From contig NZ_ML137220.1 of the NCBI RefSeq assembly GCF_004015795.1, positions 90,903-154,902 of the forward strand: a DNA stretch of 64,000 bases, given 5' to 3'. Position 1 is the first letter of the stretch. Every line of letters starts with the position of its first letter. The position numbers and the translations under genes are program-made. A model generated the notes under the pieces. The model did not search any database. It was not told the DNA's origin and worked only from the letters and a program-made list of their open reading frames with translations. Source of the stretch: Falsirhodobacter deserti. GTDB lineage: Bacteria; Pseudomonadota; Alphaproteobacteria; Rhodobacterales; Rhodobacteraceae. This document shows, piece by piece, positions 16,916 through 25,431 of the stretch.

Positions 16916-18883
16916 ATGGTCAAACCATCCACACTCCGCACCGCCCTTTTGTGCGGCGCGGCATTTCTGCCGATGTCCGTTCGCGCGCAAGAGATGACGG
17001 CCTTGCCGGCCATCGTCGTTGACAGCAAGCGCGATGTTGCCACCGATACGGCCGTTCCGGTCACGCAGATCGACCAGCGGGAAATCGATGACCGGCAAGC
17101 CTCCACCATCGCGGAACTGATCGACAGCGTGCCGGGCGTGACGCTTATGAACGGCACTACGCCGGGCGGATCGGGCATCAACATCCGCGGCTTCGGAGCC
17201 ACCGGCACCTATGGCACCGACCAGATGGTTCTGATCCAGGTGGATGGTGCAACCCAAGGGTCCGAGGAGCTGTATCGCATCGGCACCCAACTTTATACCG
17301 ATCCCGCCCTTTATAAAGAGGTGGAGGTGCAGCGCGGAACCGTCGGAAGCTTCGAGTACGGATCGGGTGTGGTGGGCGGACTTGTTCGGCTGCAGACAAA
17401 GGATGCCTCTGATTTCACTGGCGGTGCATTGGGCTGGGCGGGCCGCCAAACGCTGGAACTCGGGACGAACGGTGACGGGATCACCTCCTCCTCCATTCTT
17501 GCATGGCAGCCGAGGCAGGATCTGGAGTTTCTTGCCCAATTTGTCTGGCGCACGCAGGACGAACAGAAAGACGGCGAGGGTGAGCCGACGGGCGCAGAAG
17601 GCTTCACGGATCCCAGCTATCTGCTGAAGGGCAAATATAGCTTCGGCGATCAGTCCGTCGCGCTGTCCTTCAACAACACCGAAACCACGGAACGGGATGT
17701 ACCTTACGACCAGTTCGGCATTGGCCCGGGCTTTTTCGGGAACGTGGATCGCGATATTCGCAACCGCACCACGGTTCTGGCTTATGACTGGAACCCCGCC
17801 AGCCCGCTTTGGCATGTGAAGGCGAACCTGTCGCACGCCGATCAGCGCATTGACAGCAGCTATGTCGAGGGAAGCTCCCCCGGTGATATGGGGCGCAGCC
17901 TTGGCGATGCCGATCATCGCTATGAAACAACAAAGCTGACCGTGAAGAACAGCGCCTCCTTTGCCACTGGCACGGTGGCGCACGATCTGCGCGCCGGGGT
18001 GGAGGTGATCCACAAGAAGCGGAAGGAGGCATCCGCGGCCCCCGGCGGGACGGATGATCGCTTGGCGCTCTTCATCGTGGATGATGCAAGGCTGGGCAAC
18101 TGGACCTTTAGCCCCGCGCTGCGTTACGAAACGCAGGATATGGAGCGTGCCTCGGGCGCGGCATCCTCTGCACCCACGGAATGTGATAACGACGCGGTGA
18201 TGGGCGGACTCTCGATCCGCCATGGTTGGGGAAATGGCCTGTCGGCCTTCGTAAGCGGCGCCTATACCGAAACCCTGCCGATCCTTGATGACTTCGGCAA
18301 CCTTGTCTTCATGCAGCAAAGCCAGAAGGCGCGGACATGGGAAATCGGCGCTGCCTATGAAACGCATGGGCTGGTGCAGGCGGGCGATGCCTTCCAGATC
18401 AAGGCGAACCTTTACCATACCGACCTTTGGGACGTGACCTCATACAGCGGTATCGACAAGGTCGAGACCCGGGGGATCGAGATTGAGGCGGCCTATTCGC
18501 TGGCCAACGGCTTTTATGCCGACCTGAACGCGAACATCGCCGAAGGGGATGCATCGGCAGACGGCACCAAAGGTTACTGGACGAACGCCGTAGCCGACCG
18601 TTTGCGCCTGACGCTGGGCCAGCGCCTGGGGGATGAACTGGATCTGAGCTGGGAAGCCGTGGCCAATGCCCGTTTCAACCGTGTGGCCAACATCTCTGAT
18701 GAAACACCCGGCAGCGTGATCCACAACCTGCGCATCACCTATTCCCCGCGAGCCGGAATCGCCCGCGACGTCGAATTCCGTGTTGGGGTGGAGAATTTGT
18801 TCGACACTGACTATCGCCCGCGCCTTGCGACGCGCGATGCACCGGGACGCAACATCAAGTTCACGATCGCCAAGACATTCTGA
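16916..18883 (+). CDS. hmuR: TonB-dependent haem receptor
   Basis: A 655-residue outer-membrane receptor. A signal peptide ends at VRAQE, the plug domain includes STIAELIDSVPGVTLMNG, IRGFGATGT and VEVQRGTVGSFEYGSG, and the barrel ends in a C-terminal phenylalanine (FTIAKTF), as outer-membrane barrels do. ATG 16916 follows GAGG by five bases. Its place directly after hmuSTUV makes haem the likely ligand; the sequence itself only proves a TonB-dependent receptor. The final gene of the operon. Confidence 0.85.
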   Translation: MVKPSTLRTALLCGAAFLPMSVRAQEMTALPAIVVDSKRDVATDTAVPVTQIDQREIDDRQASTIAELIDSVPGVTLMNGTTPGGSGINIRGFGATGTYGTDQMVLIQVDGATQGSEELYRIGTQLYTDPALYKEVEVQRGTVGSFEYGSGVVGGLVRLQTKDASDFTGGALGWAGRQTLELGTNGDGITSSSILAWQPRQDLEFLAQFVWRTQDEQKDGEGEPTGAEGFTDPSYLLKGKYSFGDQSVALSFNNTETTERDVPYDQFGIGPGFFGNVDRDIRNRTTVLAYDWNPASPLWHVKANLSHADQRIDSSYVEGSSPGDMGRSLGDADHRYETTKLTVKNSASFATGTVAHDLRAGVEVIHKKRKEASAAPGGTDDRLALFIVDDARLGNWTFSPALRYETQDMERASGAASSAPTECDNDAVMGGLSIRHGWGNGLSAFVSGAYTETLPILDDFGNLVFMQQSQKARTWEIGAAYETHGLVQAGDAFQIKANLYHTDLWDVTSYSGIDKVETRGIEIEAAYSLANGFYADLNANIAEGDASADGTKGYWTNAVADRLRLTLGQRLGDELDLSWEAVANARFNRVANISDETPGSVIHNLRITYSPRAGIARDVEFRVGVENLFDTDYRPRLATRDAPGRNIKFTIAKTF

Positions 18884-18922
18884 CCGGTGTTCCCAATGGC
18901 GGCGACCAAAGCCGCACACGCG

Positions 18923-18941
18923 CCGTCACCCATCGGGTGGC
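18923..18941 (+). terminator. possible terminator hairpin after hmuR
   Basis: CGTCACCC and GGGTGGCG form an eight-pair stem (one G-T pair) with a three-base ATC loop, 40 bases after the receptor stop. There is no T-run. Confidence 0.35.
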
Positions 18942-19185
18942 GTGACGCAAGTCATGATAATTGCCCTTTCACAGCCCCAAACAAATGGGGCTTATGAGAT
19001 GCCCAACACACGGCTCTGCCCTTTTGCGTCACACGCGTCTTCTGGAGCATTTTCGCCTCCTCCAACTGGATTACTTCGGGGAGGACCCCTTTTCAGGGCA
19101 GGCCAGAACCTTCGTGCTGACGAGAAAGAGAATAGACGCCCGAAAAGCGGCGACGCGGCGCATCATGCAAGGGTAGAACCCCGCC
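18942..19185. other. non-coding interval before ada
   Basis: Together with the hairpin this makes about 300 bases between the haem receptor and ada. A 71-codon plus-strand frame (18961-19176) has composition similar to coding DNA (LLEHFRLLQLDYFGEDPF...), but no ribosome site and no family I recognise. Just before ada the sequence GAAAAGCGGCGACGCGGCGCA (split over 19141-19163) contains AAAGCG- and GCGCA-like pieces, as Ada-responsive promoters do; the match is weak. Confidence 0.3.
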
Positions 19186-20259
19186 ATGTTGTTTGATCTT
19201 CCGGACCACCAGACTCTCTATGCTGCACTGCTGGCCCGCGACACGCGCTTCGACGGGCAGGCCTTCGTCTGCGTTTCCTCCACCGGCGTGTTCTGCCGGC
19301 TGACCTGTCCCGCGCGGAAGCCGAAGGCGGAGAACTGCACGTTCTTCGCCACAATCGGAGAGTGCATCGAGGCGGGTTATCGCGCGTGCAGACGCTGCCA
19401 CCCGCTTCAGGCCGCCGCACTGGCTGATCCGACCATTGCGGCACTCCTTCGTGCGCTGGACGAACAGCCCGGCCTGCGTTGGTCCGAGGGTCACGTGGAA
19501 CAGCTCGGCTTCGACCTTTCTACGGTGCGGCGCAGCTTCAAGCGGCAATTCGGCATGACGTTTCTGGAGATGGCCCGCCAGCGCCGCCTGCGCGAGGGCT
19601 TCGAGACGCTGGCCACGGGCGGCAAGGTCAGCACGGCCCAGCACGAGGCGAGCTTCGAGTCCGCCAGCGCCTTCCGCGCGGCCTTCGCGCGGCTTCTCGG
19701 CTGTGCACCTGCGGATCTGAGGGCGGGCCGGCTGCTGCGGGCGACGTGGATCCCGACCCCGCTGGGCGACATGATCGCCGTCAGCAGCCGCCGCCACCTT
19801 CACCTGCTGGAGTTTGTGGACCGCAAGGGGCTGCCCGCCGAACTGGCGCGACTGCAGGCCGGGTCGAAGGAAGGGATCGGGATCGGCTCCCTCCCGCCTT
19901 CCGAACAGGCGGCGGCGGAGCTGGCCGACTACTTCGCCGCCCGCTCGGACCGCTTCCGGACGCCGCTCGCCTTGGCCGGCAGTGCCTTCACGCAACAGGT
20001 TTGGGATGCGCTGCGCGAGATCCCGGCGGGCGAGACACGCAGCTATTCCGAGATTGCGCGGCAGGTCGGCCGTCCCTCGGCCGTGAGGGCGGTCGCGCGT
20101 GCCAATGGCGCCAACCAGATCGCGTTGATGATTCCGTGTCACCGCGTCATCGGCGCCGATGGCTCCCTCACCGGCTATGGCGGCGGCCTCTGGCGCAAGC
20201 AACGCCTGATCGAGATCGAGCGGCAGCTCAGGACAACAAAGAAGGAAACTTTCGCATGA
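19186..20259 (+). CDS. ada: bifunctional Ada: methyl-responsive activator and O6-methylguanine-DNA methyltransferase
   Basis: A 357-residue protein with all three Ada parts. The N-terminal zinc domain has C37, C41, C68 and C71 (FCRLTCPARKP...CRRCHP); C37 is the expected acceptor from methylphosphotriesters. An AraC-type helix-turn-helix occupies about 80-170. The C-terminal alkyltransferase has the active-site PCHRV with C318 and the GYGGGLWRK tail. It senses and repairs alkylation and activates its own regulon. The stop overlaps the next gene's ATG (ATGA), so it heads a two-gene unit. Confidence 0.95.
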   Translation: MLFDLPDHQTLYAALLARDTRFDGQAFVCVSSTGVFCRLTCPARKPKAENCTFFATIGECIEAGYRACRRCHPLQAAALADPTIAALLRALDEQPGLRWSEGHVEQLGFDLSTVRRSFKRQFGMTFLEMARQRRLREGFETLATGGKVSTAQHEASFESASAFRAAFARLLGCAPADLRAGRLLRATWIPTPLGDMIAVSSRRHLHLLEFVDRKGLPAELARLQAGSKEGIGIGSLPPSEQAAAELADYFAARSDRFRTPLALAGSAFTQQVWDALREIPAGETRSYSEIARQVGRPSAVRAVARANGANQIALMIPCHRVIGADGSLTGYGGGLWRKQRLIEIERQLRTTKKETFA

Positions 20260-21017
20260 CATCACAGATAGACAAGGCCGAGCGGTTCCGTCGCCTGCAT
20301 GCCCCGAACCACCCGCTTATCCTCTACAACATCTGGGATGCTGGCAGTGCGAAGGCGGTGGCCCGCGCCGGAGCGAAGGCCATTGCGACCGGAAGCTGGT
20401 CGGTGGCGGCAGCTCAGGGCTACGAGGACGGGGAGGAACTTCCTCTGGATGACGCGCTGGCGGTGGTTGGCAGGATCGTGCGGAGCGTGGAATGTCCTGT
20501 CACCGTGGACTTCGAGGGCGGGTATGCCGTCGATCCTGACACCGTAGGCCAGAACGTCCGCCGCCTACTGATGCTTGGAGTGATCGGCCTGAACTTCGAG
20601 GATCAGGTGGTGAATGCCCCCGGCCTCTACAGCATTGAAGATCAGGTGGAGCGGCTGCGCGCTGTTCGCGCCGCCGCCGACGCGTTGGGTATCCCCGCCT
20701 TCATCAACGCCCGCACGGACGTGTTCCTGAAGGCGGCACCCGATGTGGATCACGCTAGTCTTGTGGACGATGCCTTTGCCCGCGCCGCAGCCTATGCCCA
20801 AGCGGGCGCGGATGGGTTCTTCGTGCCGGGGCTGACGGACAAGGCGCTGATCCGCACCATCTGCGAGACGGTCGCGCTTCCGGTCAACGTTATGGCTGCA
20901 GATCCGCAGGGTATCGGCGACCTTGCAAACCTCGGCGTTTCACGCATCAGCTTCGGGCCCAATCCGTATATCAGATTGGCCGCCGTCCTAAAACGCGAAG
21001 CGGGTGCCTGTGTCTGA
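20256..21017 (+). CDS. isocitrate lyase/PEP mutase-family protein
   Basis: A 253-residue TIM-barrel protein with the family's metal and substrate motifs: NIWDAGSAKAVA, VDFEGGYAVD, NFEDQ and NARTDVFL. It lacks the KKCGH catalytic loop of isocitrate lyase and the usual signature of methylisocitrate lyase, so it belongs to the broader oxaloacetate-decarboxylase/PEP-mutase-like group. Function unknown. The ATG lies inside the ada stop (four-base overlap), which is an unexpected pairing for an alkylation-repair gene. Confidence 0.8.
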   Translation: MTSQIDKAERFRRLHAPNHPLILYNIWDAGSAKAVARAGAKAIATGSWSVAAAQGYEDGEELPLDDALAVVGRIVRSVECPVTVDFEGGYAVDPDTVGQNVRRLLMLGVIGLNFEDQVVNAPGLYSIEDQVERLRAVRAAADALGIPAFINARTDVFLKAAPDVDHASLVDDAFARAAAYAQAGADGFFVPGLTDKALIRTICETVALPVNVMAADPQGIGDLANLGVSRISFGPNPYIRLAAVLKREAGACV

Positions 21018-21466
21018 ATGCGAGTGTAGGGCCAACGCGGAAGTTCGTCTCACAAACGGCAGCAAAGGGCTCTGAACTTCGAGGAGGCACGTTGCCGACC
21101 TGAGGATGCCAGCGCATGATATGCTGTCGCTGTCCCCGATCGGCACCACTATGACACCGAACGACGATCCATTCAGGTAACTGTGACTTAGGTACTGTGC
21201 CAACCATATTTCTCGTTGCTCGATTTTTCAGGCAAACCCTGTGACGCAAACAGGGCAAAGATCCTCCTGTAAGGGCGACTATCAAGAGTTATCCAAGCGG
21301 CGCCTTTTTCGGATCTAATCAAACATATCATATATGTACTACGATTGCCGCACAAATGGTATGATAAATATATTGACAGAACTGGCCTGAGATCGGCAGG
21401 ATCAGACCGCGGTCGCGCCCAAGGGCCTGCCGCGGGACGGGCGAAATGCCCATGGGGAGGATACTG
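21018..21466. other. non-coding interval with promoter region of TRAP operon 1
   Basis: About 450 bases without a supportable gene. The first 270 bases have scattered short frames on the minus strand that look like decayed coding DNA but match nothing I can name. From about 21310 the base composition turns AT-rich, as expected of a promoter, and holds the dyad noted separately. Confidence 0.4.
21323..21337. promoter_or_regulatory. candidate operator of TRAP operon 1
   Basis: ACATATCATATATGT is a perfect inverted repeat: six-base arms around CAT. It lies 130 bases before the binding-protein gene in an AT-rich stretch, followed by TGGTATGATAAATATATTGA, which has a similar core. GntR-type repressors of TRAP operons bind dyads of this size. 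No regulator gene is adjacent. Confidence 0.4.
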
Positions 21467-22447
21467 ATGAAACATAAAAACATCCTGCTGGCAGGTGTCG
21501 CGACGCTGTGCGCGATGGCCGGCGCAGCCAGTGCCTGTGAAACCACCCTGCGATCCAGCGACACGCATCCGGACGGCTATCCCACCGTCGAAGCGGTGCG
21601 CGCGATGGGCGAGATGGTCAAAGAGCGGTCCGGCGGTCGCATCTGCATCGAAGTCTATCCCTCCTCGCAGCTGGGCGAAGAAAAGGACGCGATCGAACAA
21701 ACGCAGTTCGGCGTGATCGACATGATCCGCGCCAGCTTCGGCACCTTTGACACCCTCATCCCGGAAACGCGCATTGTTTCGCTGCCTTACCTTTTCCGCG
21801 ATGTGGATCACATGCACGCCGTGATGGATGGCGAAATCGGCGACGGCATTCTTGAATCGTTCGCCGCGCACGATCTGGTGGGGCTTGCCTTCTATGATGC
21901 GGGTGCCCGCAGCTTCTACAACTCGCAAAAGCCCATCTCCTCGATCGAGGATATGGAGGGCATGAAGTTCCGCGTCATCCAGTCGGACGTCTTCGTAGAC
22001 ATGGTCGATGCCCTTGGCGCCAACGCGACCCCGATGCCCTATGGCGAGGTATACTCCTCCATCCAGACAGGCATTCTGGACGGCGCCGAGAACAACTGGC
22101 CGTCCTACGACACATCGGGGCATTACGAGGTTGCGAAATACTTCACGCTGGACGAACACCTGATCGTGCCGGAGATCGTCGCGATGTCCAAATCGACATG
22201 GGATGGCCTTTCCGCCGAGGATCAGGAGATCATCCGCCAGGCCGCGCAGGATTCCGTTGCCGTGCAGCGTGATCTTTGGGCGAAGGCAGAGGCAGCATCG
22301 CGGGCGCGCGTGGAAGAGGCCGGGGTCGAGATCGTCGAAGGGATCGACAAGCAACCCTTCATCGACGCGATGGCACCCCTTTACGAAAAATACGTGACCA
22401 CGCCCGAGGCGAAGGATCTGGTCCAGCGTATCCGGGATACCGAATGA
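21467..22447 (+). CDS. dctP: TRAP transporter substrate-binding protein DctP (system 1)
   Basis: A 326-residue periplasmic binding protein with a signal peptide ending at GAASA, then [34 protein letters not shown] and the ligand-binding arginine region [12 protein letters not shown] typical of DctP. ATG 21467 follows GGGGAGGA by five bases; an ATG at 21446 is less likely. It overlaps the small permease by four bases. The ligand is probably an organic acid or sugar acid, but it cannot be read from the sequence. Confidence 0.9.
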   Translation: MKHKNILLAGVATLCAMAGAASACETTLRSSDTHPDGYPTVEAVRAMGEMVKERSGGRICIEVYPSSQLGEEKDAIEQTQFGVIDMIRASFGTFDTLIPETRIVSLPYLFRDVDHMHAVMDGEIGDGILESFAAHDLVGLAFYDAGARSFYNSQKPISSIEDMEGMKFRVIQSDVFVDMVDALGANATPMPYGEVYSSIQTGILDGAENNWPSYDTSGHYEVAKYFTLDEHLIVPEIVAMSKSTWDGLSAEDQEIIRQAAQDSVAVQRDLWAKAEAASRARVEEAGVEIVEGIDKQPFIDAMAPLYEKYVTTPEAKDLVQRIRDTE

Positions 22448-22995
22448 CAAGTTCGACTATGGAAGCTGGCGGCCTCAGGGCCGCCATGCTGCGCGTCGCC
22501 GGCGTGACGGAACGGCTTTCAACCATTGCCCTGTGGCTTGCCGGCACAGGACTTGTGCTGATGACAGCCTTTGTCTTTGCGCAGGTTGTCTGGCGTTACG
22601 TTCTGGGGTCTTCACTGCAATGGGCGGAACCCGGCTCTGTGATGATCATGGGCTGGTTCATCTTCCTGGGTGCAGCGGTGGGAATCCGGGAAGGTTATCA
22701 CCTTTCCTTCGACGTGCTGCTTTATCTTGCCTCAGACCGTTTGCGGGCCGTGCTGTTCACGGTTTCCGACATCGTCGTAGGGGCGTTCGGCTTTGGAATG
22801 GCGTTCTATGGTGTCCAGCTTGCCGCCAAATCGGCAGGCAGCAGCATTCCGGGCATCGGTGTGTCGCGGATGTGGGATTTCGCCCCGGTCATCGGCGGGG
22901 GCGCGCTTCTGGTTATTTTCTGCGCCGAACGCATTGCACGGCGCGCAGCGGGACTTCCGACCCGGCGCTTCGGAGACGAGACGGTGGAGGAATAA
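22444..22995 (+). CDS. dctQ: TRAP transporter small permease DctQ (system 1)
   Basis: A 183-residue protein with four predicted transmembrane segments and the DctQ pattern [30 protein letters not shown] followed by [16 protein letters not shown] 22444 overlaps the dctP stop. It connects to the large permease, whose GTG start follows its stop directly. Confidence 0.9.
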   Translation: MTSSTMEAGGLRAAMLRVAGVTERLSTIALWLAGTGLVLMTAFVFAQVVWRYVLGSSLQWAEPGSVMIMGWFIFLGAAVGIREGYHLSFDVLLYLASDRLRAVLFTVSDIVVGAFGFGMAFYGVQLAAKSAGSSIPGIGVSRMWDFAPVIGGGALLVIFCAERIARRAAGLPTRRFGDETVEE

Positions 22996-24276
22996 GTGGA
23001 GCTTTGGATTCTTTTCGGCAGCTTCGTGCTGCTTTTGCTGATCGGTACGCCCGTGGCCTTCTGCCTGGGCGCCGCCAGCTTCTTCACCGTGCTTTACATG
23101 GGACTGCCGCCGGTGGTGGTGTTCCAACGGCTGAATTCGGGCATCTCGGTCTATGCGCTGATGGCGATTCCGTTCTTCATTTTTGCGGGCGATCTGATGG
23201 TGCGCGGGGATATCGCGCGGCGGCTGGTTGCACTGGCAGGGGGGCTGGTCGGGCACCTGCGGGGCGGGCTGGGGCAGGTCAACATCCTTGCCTCGGTGAT
23301 GTTCGGGGGCGTTTCCGGTTCGGCGGCTGCGGATGCATCGGCCGTGGGTGGCCTGATGGTTCCGCAAATGAAGGCGCGTGGATACAGCGCCGACTATGCG
23401 GTCAACATCACGGTCGTCGGTTCCATCATCGCGTTGATGATCCCGCCGTCGCACAACATGATCATCTATTCGATCGCAGCCGGCGGGCGGCTTTCCATCG
23501 CTGATCTGTTCACCGCAGGGATCATTCCGGGCCTGTTGCTTGCCCTTTCGCTGATGGTGGCGGCATGGTTTGTGGCACGCCGTCGCGGCTATCCGACCGA
23601 GCCGTTCCCCGGCCTTCGCATTCTGGGCGTGATGTTCGTCTCGGCGCTGCCCGGCCTGCTGCTGATCGCGATCATCTTCGGCGGCGTCCGGTCGGGCATC
23701 TTCACCGCGTCCGAAAGCTCCAACATCGCTGTCGTTTATGCGCTTCTGGTGACGCTGCTGGTTTATCGCACATTGGGATGGGAAGATTTCAAGGAAGCCA
23801 CCTTTGGCGCCGTCCGCACCACTGCGATGGTGTTGATGGTAATCGGCAGCGCGGCCTGCTTCGGCTGGCTTCTCGCTTTCCTGAAGGTGCCCACGTCGAT
23901 GATCGCCTTCTTGCAGGGCATCTCGGACAATCCGCTGGTGATCCTGCTGCTGATCAACCTGACCCTGCTGGTGCTGGGCACGTTCATGGACATGTCGCCC
24001 CTGATCGTGATCACCACGCCGATCTTCCTGCCCGTGGCGCAGGCGTTCGGGGTCGATCCGGTGCATTTCGGGGTTATCCTGATCCTGAACCTCGGGATCG
24101 GCCTGTGCACGCCGCCGGTAGGATCCGTGCTGTTCGTCGGCTGTGCCGTGGGGCGCATCGGGATCGGCGAGGCCATGCGGTCCATCTGGCCGTTCTATGG
24201 CGCGGCCTGCATGACGCTGGTCCTTGTCACCTATATTCCGGCCCTGTCGCTCTGGTTGCCGGCACTTTTCCACTGA
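22996..24276 (+). CDS. dctM: TRAP transporter large permease DctM (system 1)
   Basis: A 426-residue protein with about 12 membrane segments and DctM motifs: IPFFIFAGDLMVRGDIARRL, GGVSGSAAADASAVG, IPPSHNMIIYS and NLGIGLCTPPVGSVLF. GTG 22996 has GGAGGA six bases upstream inside the end of dctQ. It imports the substrate delivered by DctP, driven by an ion gradient. Confidence 0.92.
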   Translation: MELWILFGSFVLLLLIGTPVAFCLGAASFFTVLYMGLPPVVVFQRLNSGISVYALMAIPFFIFAGDLMVRGDIARRLVALAGGLVGHLRGGLGQVNILASVMFGGVSGSAAADASAVGGLMVPQMKARGYSADYAVNITVVGSIIALMIPPSHNMIIYSIAAGGRLSIADLFTAGIIPGLLLALSLMVAAWFVARRRGYPTEPFPGLRILGVMFVSALPGLLLIAIIFGGVRSGIFTASESSNIAVVYALLVTLLVYRTLGWEDFKEATFGAVRTTAMVLMVIGSAACFGWLLAFLKVPTSMIAFLQGISDNPLVILLLINLTLLVLGTFMDMSPLIVITTPIFLPVAQAFGVDPVHFGVILILNLGIGLCTPPVGSVLFVGCAVGRIGIGEAMRSIWPFYGAACMTLVLVTYIPALSLWLPALFH

Positions 24277-24283
24277 CACGATC

Positions 24284-24307
24284 CGGCGGCGCTTCACGGC
24301 GCCGCCG
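24284..24307 (+). terminator. terminator hairpin of TRAP operon 1
   Basis: CGGCGGCGC and GCGCCGCCG form a perfect nine-pair stem with a six-base loop, seven bases after the dctM stop; CTGCCTTGTTCCTT follows, only modestly T-rich. Confidence 0.65.
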
Positions 24308-24426
24308 CTGCCTTGTTCCTTGCACGGCACGTCGGGACACTTACATGAGGTACCCGACCCCCTGCGCAATGAAGTGGTGAACGTCCGGCCGGGCCGTGGC
24401 AGTCACGCTGCATGAAAGGAACGCTC

Positions 24427-25107
24427 ATGAAAATCCTCGTGGTTCTTACCTCGCACGACCAGCTTGGCGATACCGGCAAGAAAACCGGTTTCTGGCTGGA
24501 GGAACTGGCCGCCCCCTACTATGTTTTCAAGGATGCCGGGGCAGAGGTCGTCCTTGCCTCGCCCCAGGGCGGGCAGCCGCCACTTGATCCCAAAAGCGCC
24601 GAACCCTCGTTCCAGACCGAACTGACGCGGCGCTTCGAGGCTGACGACGAAGCGAAGGCGCAGCTGGCCGCCACCGTAAGGCTTTCGTCGGTGAACCAGC
24701 AGGACTTCGATACCGTCTTTTATCCGGGTGGCCATGGCCCGCTGTGGGATCTGGCGGAGGATCAGCATTCCATCAAACTGATCGAGGATTTCATCGCGGC
24801 GGGCAAGCCTGTTGCGCTCGTGTGCCACGCGCCCGGCGTGCTGCGGCATGTGAAAACCCCCGAAGGCAAGCCGCTGGTCGACGGCAAGACCGTGACAGGC
24901 TTCACCAATACCGAGGAAGAGGCTGTCGAATTGACCGATGTCGTGCCGTTCCTTGTGGAAGATGAGCTGATCGCCAAGGGCGGTAAGTTCACCAAGGGCG
25001 AGGACTGGTCTTCCCATGTGGTGCAGGATGGGTTGCTGATCACCGGCCAGAATCCCGGTTCTTCGGAAGAGGCGGCAGAAAAGCTTCTGGCGGCGCTGAA
25101 AGCCTGA
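24427..25107 (+). CDS. DJ-1/PfpI-family protein, Hsp31-like
   Basis: A 226-residue class I glutamine-amidotransferase-like protein. The nucleophile elbow is VCHAPG with C133 and H134, the acidic partner lies in GFWLEELAAPY (E25 or E26), and FYPGGHGPLWDL holds the conserved loop. Insertions match the Hsp31/glyoxalase III subgroup, which removes methylglyoxal or acts as a stress chaperone; which activity applies is unknown. ATG 24427 is preferred over 24412 because AAGGA lies at a good distance and the strand begins with MKILVVLTS. Confidence 0.85.
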   Translation: MKILVVLTSHDQLGDTGKKTGFWLEELAAPYYVFKDAGAEVVLASPQGGQPPLDPKSAEPSFQTELTRRFEADDEAKAQLAATVRLSSVNQQDFDTVFYPGGHGPLWDLAEDQHSIKLIEDFIAAGKPVALVCHAPGVLRHVKTPEGKPLVDGKTVTGFTNTEEEAVELTDVVPFLVEDELIAKGGKFTKGEDWSSHVVQDGLLITGQNPGSSEEAAEKLLAALKA

Positions 25108-25113
25108 ACCACC

Positions 25114-25431
25114 TCAGCCCTTGGCCTTCTGCGTGAACCAGTCGGCATAGGGCGTGTTACGGGCCATGCGCCGGTTCAGATCCGGCGCATCGTCCTTCCA
25201 CCAGACGGGGCCCCGCTCTCCCAATGCGATCTTCGCCCGGTTCACGGCGGTATGGGCGGCGTCTTCTGCCTGTTGGTTGCCGCTGCTGCGGGCTGCTTTC
25301 ACTGCGCGCCGCGCTGCCATCAGATTCTTCACAAGGCGCTCCCGTTCCGCGTCGGACAAATGCGGATTTGCCGCCCGCCAAAGCCGCCCGCGCACGATGA
25401 TATAGCGTCCGTCAGGTGTTAGAAGCGGCAT
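25114..25431 (-). CDS. small conserved basic protein, unknown function
   Basis: A 105-residue protein, MPLLTPDGRYIIVRGRLWRAANP..., with a helical middle (SDAERERLVKNLMAARRAVKAA) and the C-terminal block LGERGPVWWKDDAPDLNRR. The pattern looks like a conserved bacterial family but I know no function. ATG 25431 is chosen because it begins the conserved part; the frame continues upstream inside the DUF2254 gene, which it overlaps by 20 bases. Confidence 0.65.
   Translation of the reverse strand: MPLLTPDGRYIIVRGRLWRAANPHLSDAERERLVKNLMAARRAVKAARSSGNQQAEDAAHTAVNRAKIALGERGPVWWKDDAPDLNRRMARNTPYADWFTQKAKG

Noticed and set aside
16781..18418. 545-codon minus-strand frame opposite the haem receptor
   Set aside because: Shadow of the receptor gene; no domain or start signal.
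20971..21285. 104-codon minus-strand frame after the PEP mutase-like gene
   Set aside because: It starts and ends in unrelated surroundings, overlaps the end of a real gene and has no family resemblance or ribosome site.
22732..24369. 545-codon minus-strand frame opposite dctQM of TRAP system 1
   Set aside because: Composition (many D, H, Q, R) and lack of motifs mark it as antisense to two solid permease genes.
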